Shown here: piece by piece, positions 21,560 to 32,794 of the stretch
Position numbering within the stretch: position 1 is the first letter of the stretch
Layout: the number at the start of each line of letters is the position of its first letter
DNA from: Gari tellinella
Taxonomy: Eukaryota; Mollusca; Bivalvia; Cardiida; Psammobiidae
Direction: 5' to 3'
DNA length: 64,000 nucleotides
Assembly: GCA_922989275.2 (NCBI GenBank)
Contig: OV277867.1
Span: 38,122,070-38,186,069, forward strand
Program-made: the position numbers and the translations under genes
The notes under the pieces: model-generated
Databases searched by the model: none
What the model saw: only the letters and a program-made list of their open reading frames with translations
Told to the model about the DNA's origin: nothing

Positions 21560-21735
21560 AATCCCTTGACTGCAATGGCGTCATCGGCTGTAACCAATCG
21601 TCATTTGTTTCTATTTCTAAAAGTTCAATCTTAGGTAGTTTGACTTCAGAAAGATTGAAATGAGATTTAAACAGTTTGGATACTGCTCAGATGCCGCGTT
21701 ACAGGATCTGGATTGAAACTTTTTGCAAATAACAC
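21560..21735. mobile_element. Family C MITE, decayed
   Basis: GTTAATCCCTTGACTGCAAT, AAACAGTTTGGATACTGCTC, GATGCCGCGTTAC; second arm mostly lost. Confidence 0.55.
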
Positions 21736-22202
21736 CATTGTATTCTTAAGTTGATATTTTGTTTTCCGAGGATTGTGTCATCATTTAAAACTATTTTTGA
21801 AGTTGTTTTCTGATACTTGTAGGATAAAAAAAAGTTAAACGTTTACGTTATTGCTTCATTTTTTCAAATTTTGAAATGTTAACATTAATATTCATGAATA
21901 TGCAACATGAGATATTTAAATGAAATTGCAAATTAAAGCCCATTGTCTTATCTTCAATTTGGTACTAATTTTATATGTTTAGGACAAAACCTGACTGTGA
22001 TATGGATATTTCAGGTATTGGTTAGCATAACAAAAACTAGGGGGTTGCCATGAAACGGTTAAATTACACATATCCTAAAATAGTTTATTTTTGAATACAT
22101 TCGCGATTCTGATTCAGTAGGCCCTAATGAACATTTTGGTACCCATAAAAAATAGTCTAGGGTGAGGGGGGAGTACGGTAGACACCACTGGCCCCCAGCG
22201 TA
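21736..22202. other. No gene seen
   Basis: AT-rich; no frame or repeat recognised. Confidence 0.5.
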
Positions 22203-22370
22203 TTAACCCAGTCAACAGTTTTATTTTTTGGTATAACAACAAAACCCCCCCCAAAATATCAAACTGTGCAGACCCTGATCAGAGGGCTCCTATAGGAGCC
22301 CTCTGATCAGGGTATACACTGTTTGTATTTGTAATCATTTATCTCTACAGAGGGCTGTATAGGGTTGTAA
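22203..22370. mobile_element. Family F MITE with TTAA start
   Basis: Begins TTAACCCAGTC; hairpin 22259-22325 with apex GGGCTCCTATAGGAGCCC; right flank CTACAGAGGGCTGTATAGGG as in the satellite monomer. Confidence 0.75.
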
Positions 22371-22384
22371 ATTTTGTAGCTTCA

Positions 22385-22614
22385 TTAACCCATTTGTGCC
22401 CAGTGGATTCTTCCATGTTTATATATTGGATTAGTCCATTTTTTATCAAAGGGATACCCGGTCAAATTTTTTTATTCTAATTTTGTTTTATATTAAAATT
22501 ACTTTCAGCAAACAGTGTAGACTCTGATCAGACGCCGCATAATGCGGCGTCTGATCAGAATATTCACTGTTTGCCTATGTCCCATATATGGGATCGTGGG
22601 CAAAAATGGGTTAA
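22385..22614. mobile_element. Family E MITE, complete, TTAA-bounded
   Basis: TIRs TTAACCCATTTGTGCCCA / TGGGCAAAAATGGGTTAA. Central hairpin CAAACAGTGTAGACTCTGAT...GACGCCGCATAATGCGGCGTC uses core type 1. Confidence 0.85.
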
Positions 22615-23094
22615 ACAATCTGTCTAATTATCTCTTTTCAGTAAGCGAGCTCGTGGCCTATTTTACTGTTCGTGCTTAAAAATATTAAAACATATTGAAG
22701 TATGTTTCATTTAATATGTTGATAACAAATCACTGATAGGGAGATACGCTTATAAAAAATGTACTACATGTATGTGTGCGGAATACAATTTAGTGATTTG
22801 ACTCCTGAAAATCTGTATTGTTTCGTTTACATCGTTTAATAACACGTTCAAAGCCTTATCCATAGTACACTGTATTTTTTACCACCAGTTTGAATCCTGA
22901 CCAGACGCCGTGTAACGGAGGAACGTAACTGTTTGGCAAACATTGCGATATTGCTTAAACACATTTACTTAACATTTAAATTTAAGAAATGAAAGCGTGC
23001 TACCATCGTTAAAAGCTGATACATTTGTTAAGGCATTTGCCAGAGATATCAATAGATTGGATCGCCTTCCGTTTCTAATATGTATTTAGGCGGT
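22615..23094. other. Only a core fragment seen
   Basis: Contains the hairpin remnant 22885-22942. The stretch TTCGTGCTTAAAAATATTAA at about 22669 recurs near 34840, hinting at an old repeat. Confidence 0.4.
22885..22942. mobile_element. Core type 1 fragment
   Basis: CCAGTTTGAATCCTGACCAG, ACGCCGTGTAACGG, AACTGTTTGGCAAAC. Confidence 0.5.
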
Positions 23095-23235
23095 TTGAAA
23101 ATGTCACTGCTGTCGCGATATGCAAATAAAACGATATCACCAGGGAGGCTTATCAATTTTATGAAATCACCATGGTTGCTAACGGCTATTTTTAATGAGT
23201 TTTTTCGAAAAGAGTTTCGAGTCTCGTGTTTCGAC
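23095..23235 (+). repeat. P repeat, copy 1
   Basis: AAATGTCACTGCTGTCGCG, AGGGAGGCTTATCAATTTTA, AAATCACCATGGTTGCTAAC; about 75% like 35783-35905. Confidence 0.6.
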
Positions 23236-23319
23236 AGCCTACTTTATAATCGTGGATGGACGCATATCGGTTAACTTGTATAGCCTATTAGTCCATAGAT
23301 ATGCACTTGGGAGCACTTT

Positions 23320-23569
23320 TACAGTGGAGAATCTGTTATTCTTTCCCAATAAACGCGTTTACGCTAAAATTATTATTTGCAGTGCAAACAGTTTGGAGCC
23401 AGATCAGACACCGGGTAACCCGGCGTCTGATCAGGCTTCAAACTGTTTGCCACCAAGACAAACATGAAATATCAGAATTGTCCAAAAGTTGTTCTTTTCT
23501 ACGTTTTAGTGCTTTGTTTTTGCGTACGTTTGCGTTTAAACGGGAAATAATAACAGATTCCCCACTATA
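23320..23569 (-). mobile_element. Family A MITE, complete
   Basis: TACAGTGGAGAATCTG...ATTCCCCACTATA; one arm GACACCGG, other CCGGCGTC. Confidence 0.92.
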
Positions 23570-23575
23570 CGCCTT

Positions 23576-23735
23576 TAACTCAATACTCCACAGACAAACA
23601 TTTTTTTTTTAAGTTATACAGACATGCATATGTATCATGAAAAATATGTTCCGCTTTCTAGCAGACGTTAGTTTAAAGTAGGCTGAAAGAAAAGCATAAT
23701 GCGCGTTAAGACACATTCTGCACGTCGGATTTATT
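23576..23735 (+). mobile_element. Family D MITE (D4), decayed
   Basis: TTAACTCAATACTCCACAG, ATGCATATGTATCATGAAAA, AGTAGGCTGAAAGAAAAGCA; right end missing. Confidence 0.6.
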
Positions 23736-23802
23736 TTATGACATGGCAGAAGTATTTAAAGCATTCAATTGGGAACACGCGAATACGTCGACGCGTGCTT
23801 CT

Positions 23803-23823
23803 ACAGTGGAGAAAATGTTATTA
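23803..23823 (-). mobile_element. Family A end fragment
   Basis: TACAGTGGAGAAAATGTTAT, joined to the X segment 23824-23885. Confidence 0.7.
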
Positions 23824-23885
23824 TCACAGGGGGCCAACTAGGTATTACGTAGGAGCGTTTGTCTACGACAACATGTATTGGACTA
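23824..23885 (-). repeat. X segment, copy 1
   Basis: ATCACAGGGGGCCAACTAGG...ACAACATGTATTGGA; reverse complement of 28143-28205 with a few mismatches. Both copies touch a family A MITE at the ATCACAGGGGG end. Confidence 0.7.
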
Positions 23886-24992
23886 GCCACGACAGTAAAC
23901 ATATTTTACATGTTCTGTCAAATGTCAACAGTGTTAAATATCATAAATCGTCCTTTTGTTCGTAAATTATAAGAAGTGACACACTGTTTATAGAATCAAG
24001 CCCCATCATATGCAGTTTGTGGTTCCAATTGTCACTTTGTGATTGATTATATCTGATCTTACCATTTTATTAACCCGTTCAGTAATCAGCATAATATGTG
24101 TATGTATTGCTACGAAGATGTATCTGTGTGTATACGTTTCTAACAGAGGGTGTATTGGTATGCTCACGAAGTTTTCTTTAACTACATAACCAGCTGAAAT
24201 GGAATATTTGGACATTTACGTTATTGACAGGCCAGTAGGAAACGTGTGTCTGTGTGTGTTGGGGGGGGGGGGGGGTCGTGCCCCAGCCCCCAATAATTTT
24301 GCAATTAATGGTTACCAGGCAAATTACTTTTTATTTGGTCTATAGATAAACGCCACGACTTAAATAGGAAAACCCTTAAAAATCTTTTTATAGCCTACAA
24401 TATATATCACAATATTGTCTTGCCCAGTCAGCTTAGATACAATGTTCTCAGGTGAGCGACTTGTGGGCCATAGTCCTCTTGTCCTTCTTACGTTCCTGAT
24501 TGAAGAGGAGGTTGTGACAGAGGGGCCATCTAATCTAGTACTTTTGTTATCTTAATGCCCATCAACGGATGCAACTTTTACATTTTTATCTGTAGAACAG
24601 AGTCGTTGTTGGAAAACCATCATATTTAAAATCTGTATATAGCCTAATGGGATAATACATGCATAGTACACACCGATTGGCACAAACGTACAGTATGTGG
24701 AATGTAACTTAATGATTAACGTTAACACTGCCGAGTGTTGACCATTGGAAACAATAATGTACAGTGGTTGCTCCAAATAACACAGCTTCATTGTTGGCGT
24801 CTGCTTGTTTGCATGCCCCACATGTAGTACATACTTTGTCTAGCTAACTTCTCCTACACTTTTCAAGCTACAACCTTATAACTTGGCAGAGTGTTTGTAC
24901 ATATACAGTAGATGTGCATGTGGACTTAAAGTCAAATTGGGGGAGGGAGGCATCATATTTGTCTTACAGAAAATATGCCTATCATCTTATTA
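23886..24992. other. No gene seen
   Basis: Holds a G run and the family N fragment 24340-24492. An 89-codon minus-strand open stretch (24552-24821) is not supported by motifs. Confidence 0.5.
24340..24492 (+). mobile_element. Family N 3' end fragment
   Basis: AATAGGAAAACCCTTAAAAA, TGTCTTGCCCAGTCAGCTTA and TCAGGTGAGCGACTTGTGGG...CCTCTTG match the last 150 bp of 29173-30599. Confidence 0.6.
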
Positions 24993-25204
24993 TACAGTAA
25001 AAACTCTCTAATACAACCATTAAAACAAAGGCTAATTGATTGTAAAAAGACAGTTGACAATTAACCTAGAGCAAGGTAGTACTAAAACAACTTTTAGGAG
25101 CTTTCTGTTTTACCGTCACCTTGCTATATATATAAGAAATCACCTATCGTAAACATCTAACAATGCACACAATATTGTGGACGTAATAGAGATACTTTAC
25201 TGTA
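24993..25204 (+). mobile_element. Family G MITE, complete but diverged
   Basis: TACAGTAAAAACTCTCTAAT...AGATACTTTACTGTA; apex TTTTAGGAGCTTTCTG. Confidence 0.85.
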
Positions 25205-25670
25205 CTCTAGGCCAAGGTAACAATTTAGTTTCAATTTAGGGGTCTGTGTTTGTTACCAGCAGGCGTTAACAGTATGTGAGCCTTTTACCATTTGTCAAAA
25301 AGTGTAGACATTGATTGACCTCAAATATTAAAAACTGGCAGCTGATCTGAAATGTTATTATTCTCAGATTCATGAGTCCCAGTTTCTTTTTGCATGGTTC
25401 AAATTGAAAAAATCAAAAACCTTTTCAAAATAAAGTTGTGTTTATTTCGTACACGTTTTCCGAGTGCTTTTATACTTGAACACTCGCATATACCGTAAAA
25501 AAGAATGCGTAGTACATGTATCGGTTTTCTATCATAAATTTTTACAAGATATACTTATATATAGTTTGCCGACTTTTTCATTTATTTATAAAAAATAATA
25601 TGTCTCGACATTTTTTAAAATGATGCAGGCTACTGCAAGATATCTCCGTTTAAGCCATTATGTTCTGGAA
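25205..25670. other. No gene seen
   Basis: AT-rich, no repeat recognised. Confidence 0.5.
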
Positions 25671-27430
25671 ACCATTTCCCCCATAGCTTGTTCCTTATTT
25701 TAAAGACAGGTGGCCACTTTAAGCAGGTTGAAAGTAAAGCAGAATGCACATTTAGTCGTTTGCTGCTCTGCTTCCAGTCTGCTTTAAGCTACCATTAACC
25801 AGGAAAATATCTTATGGTACATTACATACGTATGACTGTATAAAGTAGGGATGTACATAATCGGTCATTTGACTAACCGGATAACCGTTTAACAGTCCGA
25901 GCAGTTAACTGTTCAATATTACCTGACAGTTGCGACAAAAGATTATTTTACTTCAACGCCGGTGTAACGGAGTAAACTGACCCCATAGAAAAGTGACCCG
26001 CGCTCATTTGATTTTAACTTAACCCCCGTTCATAGTAGTTTGGTTCTCCGGTCATAAAATATCGTCCCCGGCACACGAAGGAAACTGATCCCTTACGAAA
26101 AATCATAACCCCTATAGAATAGCGACCTCATGTGTTAAAAACACCATGTAGTTTAACGATATAACGATTATTTAATAATGATATAATTATGTTGGGTATA
26201 ACATATACAATAACACAAATATTTGCTGTCTTATATTGAGTCTAGAAATATATATAATAAGTTTTATTGAAATAAATAAAACATAGCTCGAATTTTCTCA
26301 TACAAAGGACCCTATTTATTTAATATATCTCACTGATTTCGAGCTATAATATGTTGTAAAAAATGCATTTAGTAATATAATCATTAAGTATATGCAATAT
26401 TTAATTCGGGAATATATGATAAGGGGGTCCGTATAAGCTTCCGTAGAAATGACCTTATTCTTGTTAATATACAATGTGCTATTTTAGCAATTGACATTTA
26501 TTATGACTTTAAAAAAAATCAAATATGTTTTGTAAGATGTAAAGTCTTTAAATTTTATCTTAATGCCTATATATATTATAATTGACAAAATGAATACAAC
26601 GGTCTTAATCTATAGTCGAAACAAAAGTGCTGACGACGTTTTTAAAGCATGCAATGTGGCGATGAAGGGGTTTGAACTAATTGATACACAGTTTTCAGTT
26701 TTCAAGACACGTATAAAATTTGCATGTAAGTAGTCATCTTTGAATGCTCTTTTAAGTGTAGAAAAAATTAAAATCGATAATCTTCAAACACGAAGCCAAC
26801 TATCAAAATCCTTTTAATGCAGATCTTATAAATCAGATCAAGATACTTGAATAAAATTAACGTAATCCTTTCATCTGTTATATAAAAGGAGTACGTGACG
26901 TGCATTTTACTGCTCACGAATCGTAGCTTTACTAAATACATGTTTTTTCTACTTGTAGTGATGCGTTTTGTCTGACATGGATGCTAGATCTACATGTATT
27001 TTTAAAACTACCACCGCTCATAATGGTACCCCTGTTTAAAGCCGTAACGAGTATAATTTTGAATTAGTGTTGCATGTGTGTGCAAGATCGTTGAAGGATT
27101 TGCAAAAACAAAACCGAACTGTAATGATGTGACTGTTTATTGAATCCTCTTGTTTAATGTGACCCATACTCTCGGGCTATCTCCTTCAGACCTAAACAAA
27201 TTAACGCCGCCTGTGTGACAGCGAATATCTTCTGAAACAGAAATATTGATCGAAATTCTGCTGTTTTGTTCAGACCTTTAATATCTAAATATATTTTTTC
27301 GATTAACCGGTTACCGATTTTTCGAACCGATAATCGGACATTCGAACGGTTAACCGGTTAACCGATTAACCGTTGCCATCCCTAGTATAAAGTAGTATGT
27401 TTTTCTTCAATTGAGGAATAATTTGAAACT
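25671..27430. mobile_element. Family D MITE (D5), split by the hAT element
   Basis: Left part 25671-25845 starts AAACCATTTCCCCCATAG and carries the AAGCAGGTTGAAAGTAAAGC arm. Right part 27393-27430 has the TTCTTCAATTGAGGAATAA subterminal segment. The nesting shows D is older than the hAT. Confidence 0.7.
25846..27384. mobile_element. Non-autonomous hAT transposon, complete
   Basis: Ends TAGGGATGTACATAATCGG and (right end, reverse complement) TAGGGATGGCAACGGTTAA, with subterminal AACCGGTTA repeats. It is flanked by a perfect 8-bp duplication GTATAAAG (25838-25845 and 27385-27392), the hAT hallmark. 1539 bp, no transposase frame. It splits MITE D5. Confidence 0.93.
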
Positions 27431-27446
27431 AGTTTGCCGGTGTCAG

Positions 27447-27589
27447 GATCATGGTTCACAGTTTGCGTTTTCTCCGATATGGTTGCCGGTTACGTTGAAA
27501 GTCCGGTGTTTGTATCGGACACTGTCTTCTACTTAGTTGTCTCCCACGTGAATGAGACCTTTTCATCCTGGTGTACCATAGTGCAGTGA
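27447..27589 (+). other. Possible terminal coding exon, unassigned
   Basis: After a TGTCAG acceptor, 47 codons remain open (GSWFTVCVFSDMVAGYVESP, then VFVSDTVFYLVVSHVNETF) to a TGA at 27587. Composition is protein-like and the stretch is unique in the window. No partner exon was found, so it may be a relic. Confidence 0.25.
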
Positions 27590-28142
27590 TAGACCGCCTA
27601 CCTTGTACTTCTGAAAGGCAGTAGGAACAGAACAGCATGTTCGATGTCCTGAAATCAAAGAAGAGACTTTGTAGCCAATCCAATACATGATTTTGTAGCG
27701 TAACCTATACATCTGAACTGTACTTCGTATAGAAACTTATACAGCTTCTGTGCAACACGTAGACATACACAACGTTTACAAAAAATTGTTTTACGGTAGA
27801 ATATAAGCATCATGGAAGTATTAAATGGACCTATTCAATAGTGAAAAGCTTTTTCTTCAACATGCATAGATTATTTCTTCAATGTTTTATTTTACAATAC
27901 AAAATTTAAGCCACAAATGCATTTATAAATGAACAAAAGCTATCTAGCACATGTTAAATCACAGCAATGTATAGTATCGCCTTTTAACAGGCCTAAATGA
28001 TCATGTAACCTATATAAGTGCATGTTAAATAATATATTTACACTTACCATTTGGGATTTTCAGCACTTTAGGGGCTAAAGCCCTGAATAATTCCATTTTT
28101 TCTTAGTACTTCAATGTTGTTTGTATACATGTTGTTGTAGCA
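27590..28142. other. No gene seen
   Basis: AT-rich. GCCAATCCAATACATG at 27674 resembles the start of X copy 2. Confidence 0.45.
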
Positions 28143-28205
28143 TATCCAATACATGTTGTCGTAGACAAACACTCCAACGTAATACCTAGTTAGCCCCCTG
28201 TGATT
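28143..28205 (+). repeat. X segment, copy 2
   Basis: TCCAATACATGTTGTCGTAG...GCCCCCTGTGATTA; see 23824-23885. Confidence 0.7.
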
Positions 28206-28209
28206 ATTG

Positions 28210-28435
28210 CCTGTTTAAACGCAAACGTACGCAAACGCAAAGCACTAAAACGTAGAAAATAAGAAGTTTTTGACATATCTCAGTATTTTTTTAATCTGAG
28301 AGGCAAACAGTTTGGAGCCTGACCAGACGCCGGGTTATCCGGCGTCTGATCTGGCTCCAAACTGTTTGCAGTGGAAAAAATAGTTTTAGCGTAAACGCGT
28401 TTATAGGGAAGGAATAACGTTTTCTCCACTCGGTA
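28210..28435 (+). mobile_element. Family A MITE missing its first TIR
   Basis: Starts GTTTAAACGCAAACGTACGC, core apex GCCGGGTTATCCGGC, ends CGTTTTCTCCACTCGGTA. Confidence 0.87.
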
Positions 28436-28539
28436 TGAGGTAAACGGTTAAACCTGTGTGTTTTTAACCTACAGCACCGAAGGGGAGACGAAGGTTGTGT
28501 CTGTTGTTTGAATCCGTTGTTCGGATGGAGTTTGGCTTG

Positions 28540-28597
28540 CATTTGCAAACAGCTTGAATCCGTAATAGACGCCGCGTTACGCGCCCTCTGATCTGGG
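28540..28597. mobile_element. Family B core fragment
   Basis: CAAACAGCTTGAATCCGTAA, GACGCCGCGTTACGCG; no TIRs. Confidence 0.55.
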
Positions 28598-28894
28598 GCC
28601 CGTTTAACTTAACAACTTTCGCAAATTATTTGCGTAAGTCAACATTTTAAATTTTAATTTACATTTTTTATTATCACTTGCTACAAACAGCAAATAGCAA
28701 CTAAACGATAAACGCTCAAATAACGATAAACGCGTTTGAGGGTTTATAAGTGGACTTTGCGTCCATAAGCGGATTTTTCGTTTATAAATGCGTTTCAATC
28801 GGCATACCTTTGTTATTATCGAGACCGATCAATTATAAACGAATGAAAAAAAACCCGAAAGGTACTCAGTTACCAATAATTGACATTCCAGTCA
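28598..28894. other. Repetitive spacer
   Basis: AACGATAAACGC repeated at 28701-28735 and a weak foldback; element type not identified. Confidence 0.4.
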
Positions 28895-29041
28895 TGCTTA
28901 GTAACCCGGCGTCTGATCTGGATCGAATCATTGATGCAGACCAGATACTGAGTAACTCGGCATATAATATGGATCCAAGCATTGGTTCAGATCAATTGAT
29001 TAGTAACTCGGCGTCTGATCTGGCTCAATCAATAATACCGT
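28895..29041. repeat. Three tandem, decayed copies of the core palindrome
   Basis: AGTAACCCGGCGTCTGATCT, AGTAACTCGGCATATAATAT and AGTAACTCGGCGTCTGATCT start units about 55 bp apart, each followed by GGATC/GGCTC and CAAGCATTG-like spacers. No TIRs. Confidence 0.6.
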
Positions 29042-29172
29042 TTGAAAATCTCCTGCTATGAACCGATCTAAATTGCATCACTTATGCAGTTAGTTACTGT
29101 TCTTCATGTATACGGGGGGATAGAGCGAGGAAATCCCAGCGGGGGAGATTGTATTGCGCAGTCTATCCCGTT

Positions 29173-30599
29173 TTTAGCTCACCTGAGCCAAAGGCTCAGG
29201 ATGAGCTATTGTGACCGCAATTTGTCCGGCGTCCGTCGTCCGGCGTCTTGCGTCCGTCCACATTTTCAAACAACATCTCCTCTGAAACCACTAACCCGAT
29301 TTCAACCAAACTTTATCAGAAGCATCAGTGACAAGGAGGAACGAAATACTGTTCAAAGCTTTGGCTAGAGTTATTCCCCTTGCCGTGGGACCAGATTTTC
29401 TAACATGACCGTATGGATAACTTTTAATGCATAAGAAAATCTAAAAAAAATCTTCTTCTCAGTAACCGCTAGGCCAAGACCTTTGATATTTTGGTATGTA
29501 TCATTACCTAATGATCTTCTACCAGTGTTGTTCAAATTTTGACCATGGGGCCAAAAATGGCCCCGCCCTGGGGCTTATCAGTTTTCTTAGGAAACTTTTA
29601 AAAATCTTCTTCTCTGAAACTGTATGGCCTAGATCATTAATATTTGACATGTAGCTTTGCCTTATGGTCCTCTACCAAGATTGTTCAAATTATGACCCGG
29701 GTCAAAATTGGCCCCGCCCCGGGGTTTATCAGTTTTACATAGACTTATATAGGAAAACTTTTAAAAATCTTCTTCTCTGAAACTGTAAGGTCTAGATCTC
29801 TTATATTTGACATATAGCTTTGCCTTGTGATCCTCTACCAAGATTTTTCAAATTATGACCCCGGGCAAATAGTGGCCTCGTCCTCGGGCTTATCAGTTTT
29901 TCCTAGGAAAACCTTTAAAAATCTTCTTCTCTGAAACTGTAAGGCACAGATCATTTATATTTGACATGTAGCTTTGCCATATAGTCCTCTACCAAGATTG
30001 TTCAAATTATGACCCCCGGGTCAAAATTGGCCCTGCCCCGGGGCTTATCAGTTTTACATAGACTTGTATAGTAAAACCTTTAAATATCTTATTCTCTGAA
30101 ACTGTAAGGCCCAGATCATGCTTTAATATTTGACATATAGCTTTGCCTTGTGGTCCTCTACCAAGATTTTTCAAATTATGACCCCCGGGCCAAAAATGGC
30201 CCCGCCCTAGGGCTTATTAGTTTTTCATAGGACAGCCATTAAAAATCTTCTTCTCTGAATCTGTAAGGCCCAGATCATTTATATTTGACATGTAGCTGTG
30301 CCTTATGGTCATCTACCAAGATTGTTCATTTTATGACCCCTGGGTCAAATTTGGCCCTGTCCCGGGGCTTATCAGTTTTACATCGACTTATATAGTAAAA
30401 TCTTTAAAATTCTTCTTCTCTTAAACTGTAAGGCCTAGATCATTAATTTCTGACATGTAGCTTCGCATTGTAGTCCTCTACCGAGATCAAATTTTGATAC
30501 ATGGCTCATAGCTATATCAAAATGCTGTCTTGCCCAGTCAGCTTCTATGGGACAATGTCCTCAGGTGAGCGAAATGTGGTCCTCTGGGCCTCTTGTTTT
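29173..30599 (+). mobile_element. Bivalve-type interspersed repeat (family N) with internal tandem units
   Basis: 5' end GCTCACCTGAGCCAAAGGCT with a small hairpin, GTCCGTCC-rich head (29220-29265), then about six to seven diverged units of about 165 bp. Each unit has CTTCTTCTCTGAAACTGTAA, a TTTGACATGTAGCTTTGCC-like segment and GGCCCCGCCC. 3' end TCAGGTGAGCGAAATGTGGT...GGCCTCTTG. This end pair recurs widely in bivalve genomes. No protein frame. Confidence 0.75.
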
Positions 30600-30625
30600 C
30601 TAGCCATTCTGCTAGTAGGGATTTT

Positions 30626-30662
30626 ATAAGCAGAACAGAACATATTTTATTTTGACTTATAC
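30626..30662 (-). mobile_element. LINE 3' tail fragment
   Basis: AGAACAGAACATATTTTATT, matching the 3' tail of the LINE at 32795 (AATAAAATATGTTCTGTTCT on minus). No coding part remains. Confidence 0.45.
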
Positions 30663-31639
30663 ATACAGTATTTCGTCAATGCTCAAATAAAACATAATAC
30701 ATAATTATAAATGTTATGTAAACTATGGCTGAATCATTGAGTCTTTAGAACTGGGGCTAAATAGATAAGAAGACATATTGTGTCCTCGCATCGATATACG
30801 TACATTAATCGAAGATAAACTTTCTTGATTATTTCCGAATCAATAAAGAGTAGTTGGTGTCAGTGTAAAATGTGGAAATAACATCAATTATTCCTCTCCG
30901 TGTCTCAATTGAATAGTTATTTTAGACTAATAAAAATCCACCATGCATGTATGTACAAAAATGTAGCTCCAAAATGCACAGGGAAATGTCGCATAAAGCT
31001 CATATACGAGCTTATTGCACTACTTTATCCCAGATTGTGCAGCGTTTTTGGTATCTTCTTCGATAAGAGTATCACAGTTTGAGAAATATACCTCACGAGC
31101 TCCGCCGAGTCATGGCAGATGCGCTATAAATAATAAAGAAGGAGCAATTGACGTTTCATTTAATAATTACACTCGTAGTTAATCACAGAGCTTAGCCACA
31201 ACCAACATTACAAAGCTTATAGTATTATCTTTGTACTGAATTTTTTTTTAGATTTTTATTCAAATTAAATGTTGGTCCTTTTTTAAGTTAAAGTATACTC
31301 CTATCGCCTCCTATATACGCTATATAAAACGTGCCAAATTGCCTTAACCTATCTACTTTAACGTCCATAAAAGCAAAGTTTCTTCGTTTTAATATCTTAG
31401 CCACAACCTGCAATTGAAAGAAGAAAACGCATTCTTTCTACTGGTCGCCTTTAAAACAGAATACTATAAGGAATTTTTGGTCCTTTTTAAGTTATATTTC
31501 ACTGTTTTTTAGAGTTGTTATTTTTTCATTGACATGGCCCTAATCACTGGCTAAGCCCCCTGCTGATTTTATGGCTAGTCGTCTGATAAGAGAATTAACT
31601 CTAGTAGAAACAATTACACTAACAGTAGTAGTATAAATA
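30663..31639. other. No gene seen
   Basis: AT-rich and unique-looking up to the GTA microsatellite. Confidence 0.5.
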
Positions 31640-31647
31640 GTAGAGTC

Positions 31648-31687
<40 letters not shown>

Positions 31688-32089
31688 AAGAAGAAGTAGT
31701 AGTAGTATTAGTAGAAGTAGTAGTAGAAGTAGTAGGAGAAGTAGTGGGAGAAGTAGTAGGAGTAGTAGTAGTAGAAGTAGTAGTAGTAGTATTAGTAGAA
31801 GTAGTAGTAGTAGTAGTTACAGTAGTAGTAGTAGTAGTAGTAGAAGTAGTAGTAGTAGTTGTTGTTGTTGTAGCAGTAGTAGTAGTAGTAACAGTAGTAG
31901 TAGTAACAGTAGCAGTAGTAACAGTAGTAGTTGTAGTAGTAGTAGTAGTAACAGTAGTAGTAGTACCAGTAGCTGTAACAGTTGTAGTAGCAGAAGTTAA
32001 CAGTTCGATGTCATGAAATAGTAGTAGTAGTAGTAGAAGTAGAAGTAGTAGTAGTAGTAGTCGTAGTAGTAGTAGTAGTAGTAGTAGTC

Positions 32090-32125
<36 letters not shown>

Positions 32126-32155
32126 CCAGTAGCTGTAACAGTTGTAGTAGCAGAA
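31640..32155. repeat. (GTA)n microsatellite, about 0.5 kb
   Basis: Long GTA/GTT/GAA triplet array. A 55-bp unit (GTACCAGTAGCTGTAACAGT...AGTTCGATGTCATGAAAT) occurs at 31964-32018 and 32123-32178, showing internal duplication. Confidence 0.93.
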
Positions 32156-32178
32156 GTTAACAGTTCGATGTCATGAAA

Positions 32179-32477
32179 TTCTTTAGTCTATCGCTAAGCG
32201 AATAGCATTACGTAATGACCTTACCAGGGGGGCCATAGATTAAATCCCGCTACTGTAAAAAGTAAACAGGGTAGGTTATTCGACTCTAGCCCTTAAAAGA
32301 AGGTTATCATTCTTGAATTTATCGCTTTGAGGGGAATTTCTCATTACGAATTACGAAAACATATACTACTATTAATTCAATACAAGTTAATATTGTCAGT
32401 ATTTTATTAAGCAACAATCTAATAAAGAAAAAAAATGAAATCACTGTTGGCATTTTCCATATACGTAGAAACGGCTC
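32179..32477. other. No gene seen
   Basis: Contains TTTCTCATTACGAATTACGA, also loosely present at 47750; otherwise unassigned. Confidence 0.4.
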
Positions 32478-32740
32478 AGTGTAGGTCGAAATTAACACAG
32501 AAACCCCCTGATTGAGCTTTCTGTATCACTCCTGTCCCAAATTGAGCAACGATGTAGATAGCATTAATCAATCAATACTATATTATGGAGATTTATTAGG
32601 AAACCACCCAATATAATACCCGCAGGCAATCTCCCACATATGAAATTGCAAAGTGTAGGTCAAAAGTAACACATAATGCCTCTGATTGTGCTTTCTGCAT
32701 CACCTTTATCTCGAACTGAGCAATCAGTTATCTTGAGCTT
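32478..32740. repeat. Two decayed hairpin copies about 172 bp apart
   Basis: AGTGTAGGTCGAAATTAACA and AGTGTAGGTCAAAAGTAACA, each followed by CTGATTG and GCTTTCTGxATCAC; distantly like the family G core. Confidence 0.5.
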
Positions 32741-32794
32741 CATGGATCATTAGTATCATGTTAAACAAGTATATGATACAATACCTGTAAACAT

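Noticed and set aside
24552..24821. 89-codon minus-strand frame considered as a host exon
   Set aside because: No domain, no convincing splice sites, composition not distinct from AT-rich background.
31744..32016. A 90-codon poly-Val frame
   Set aside because: Pure translation of the GTA microsatellite.
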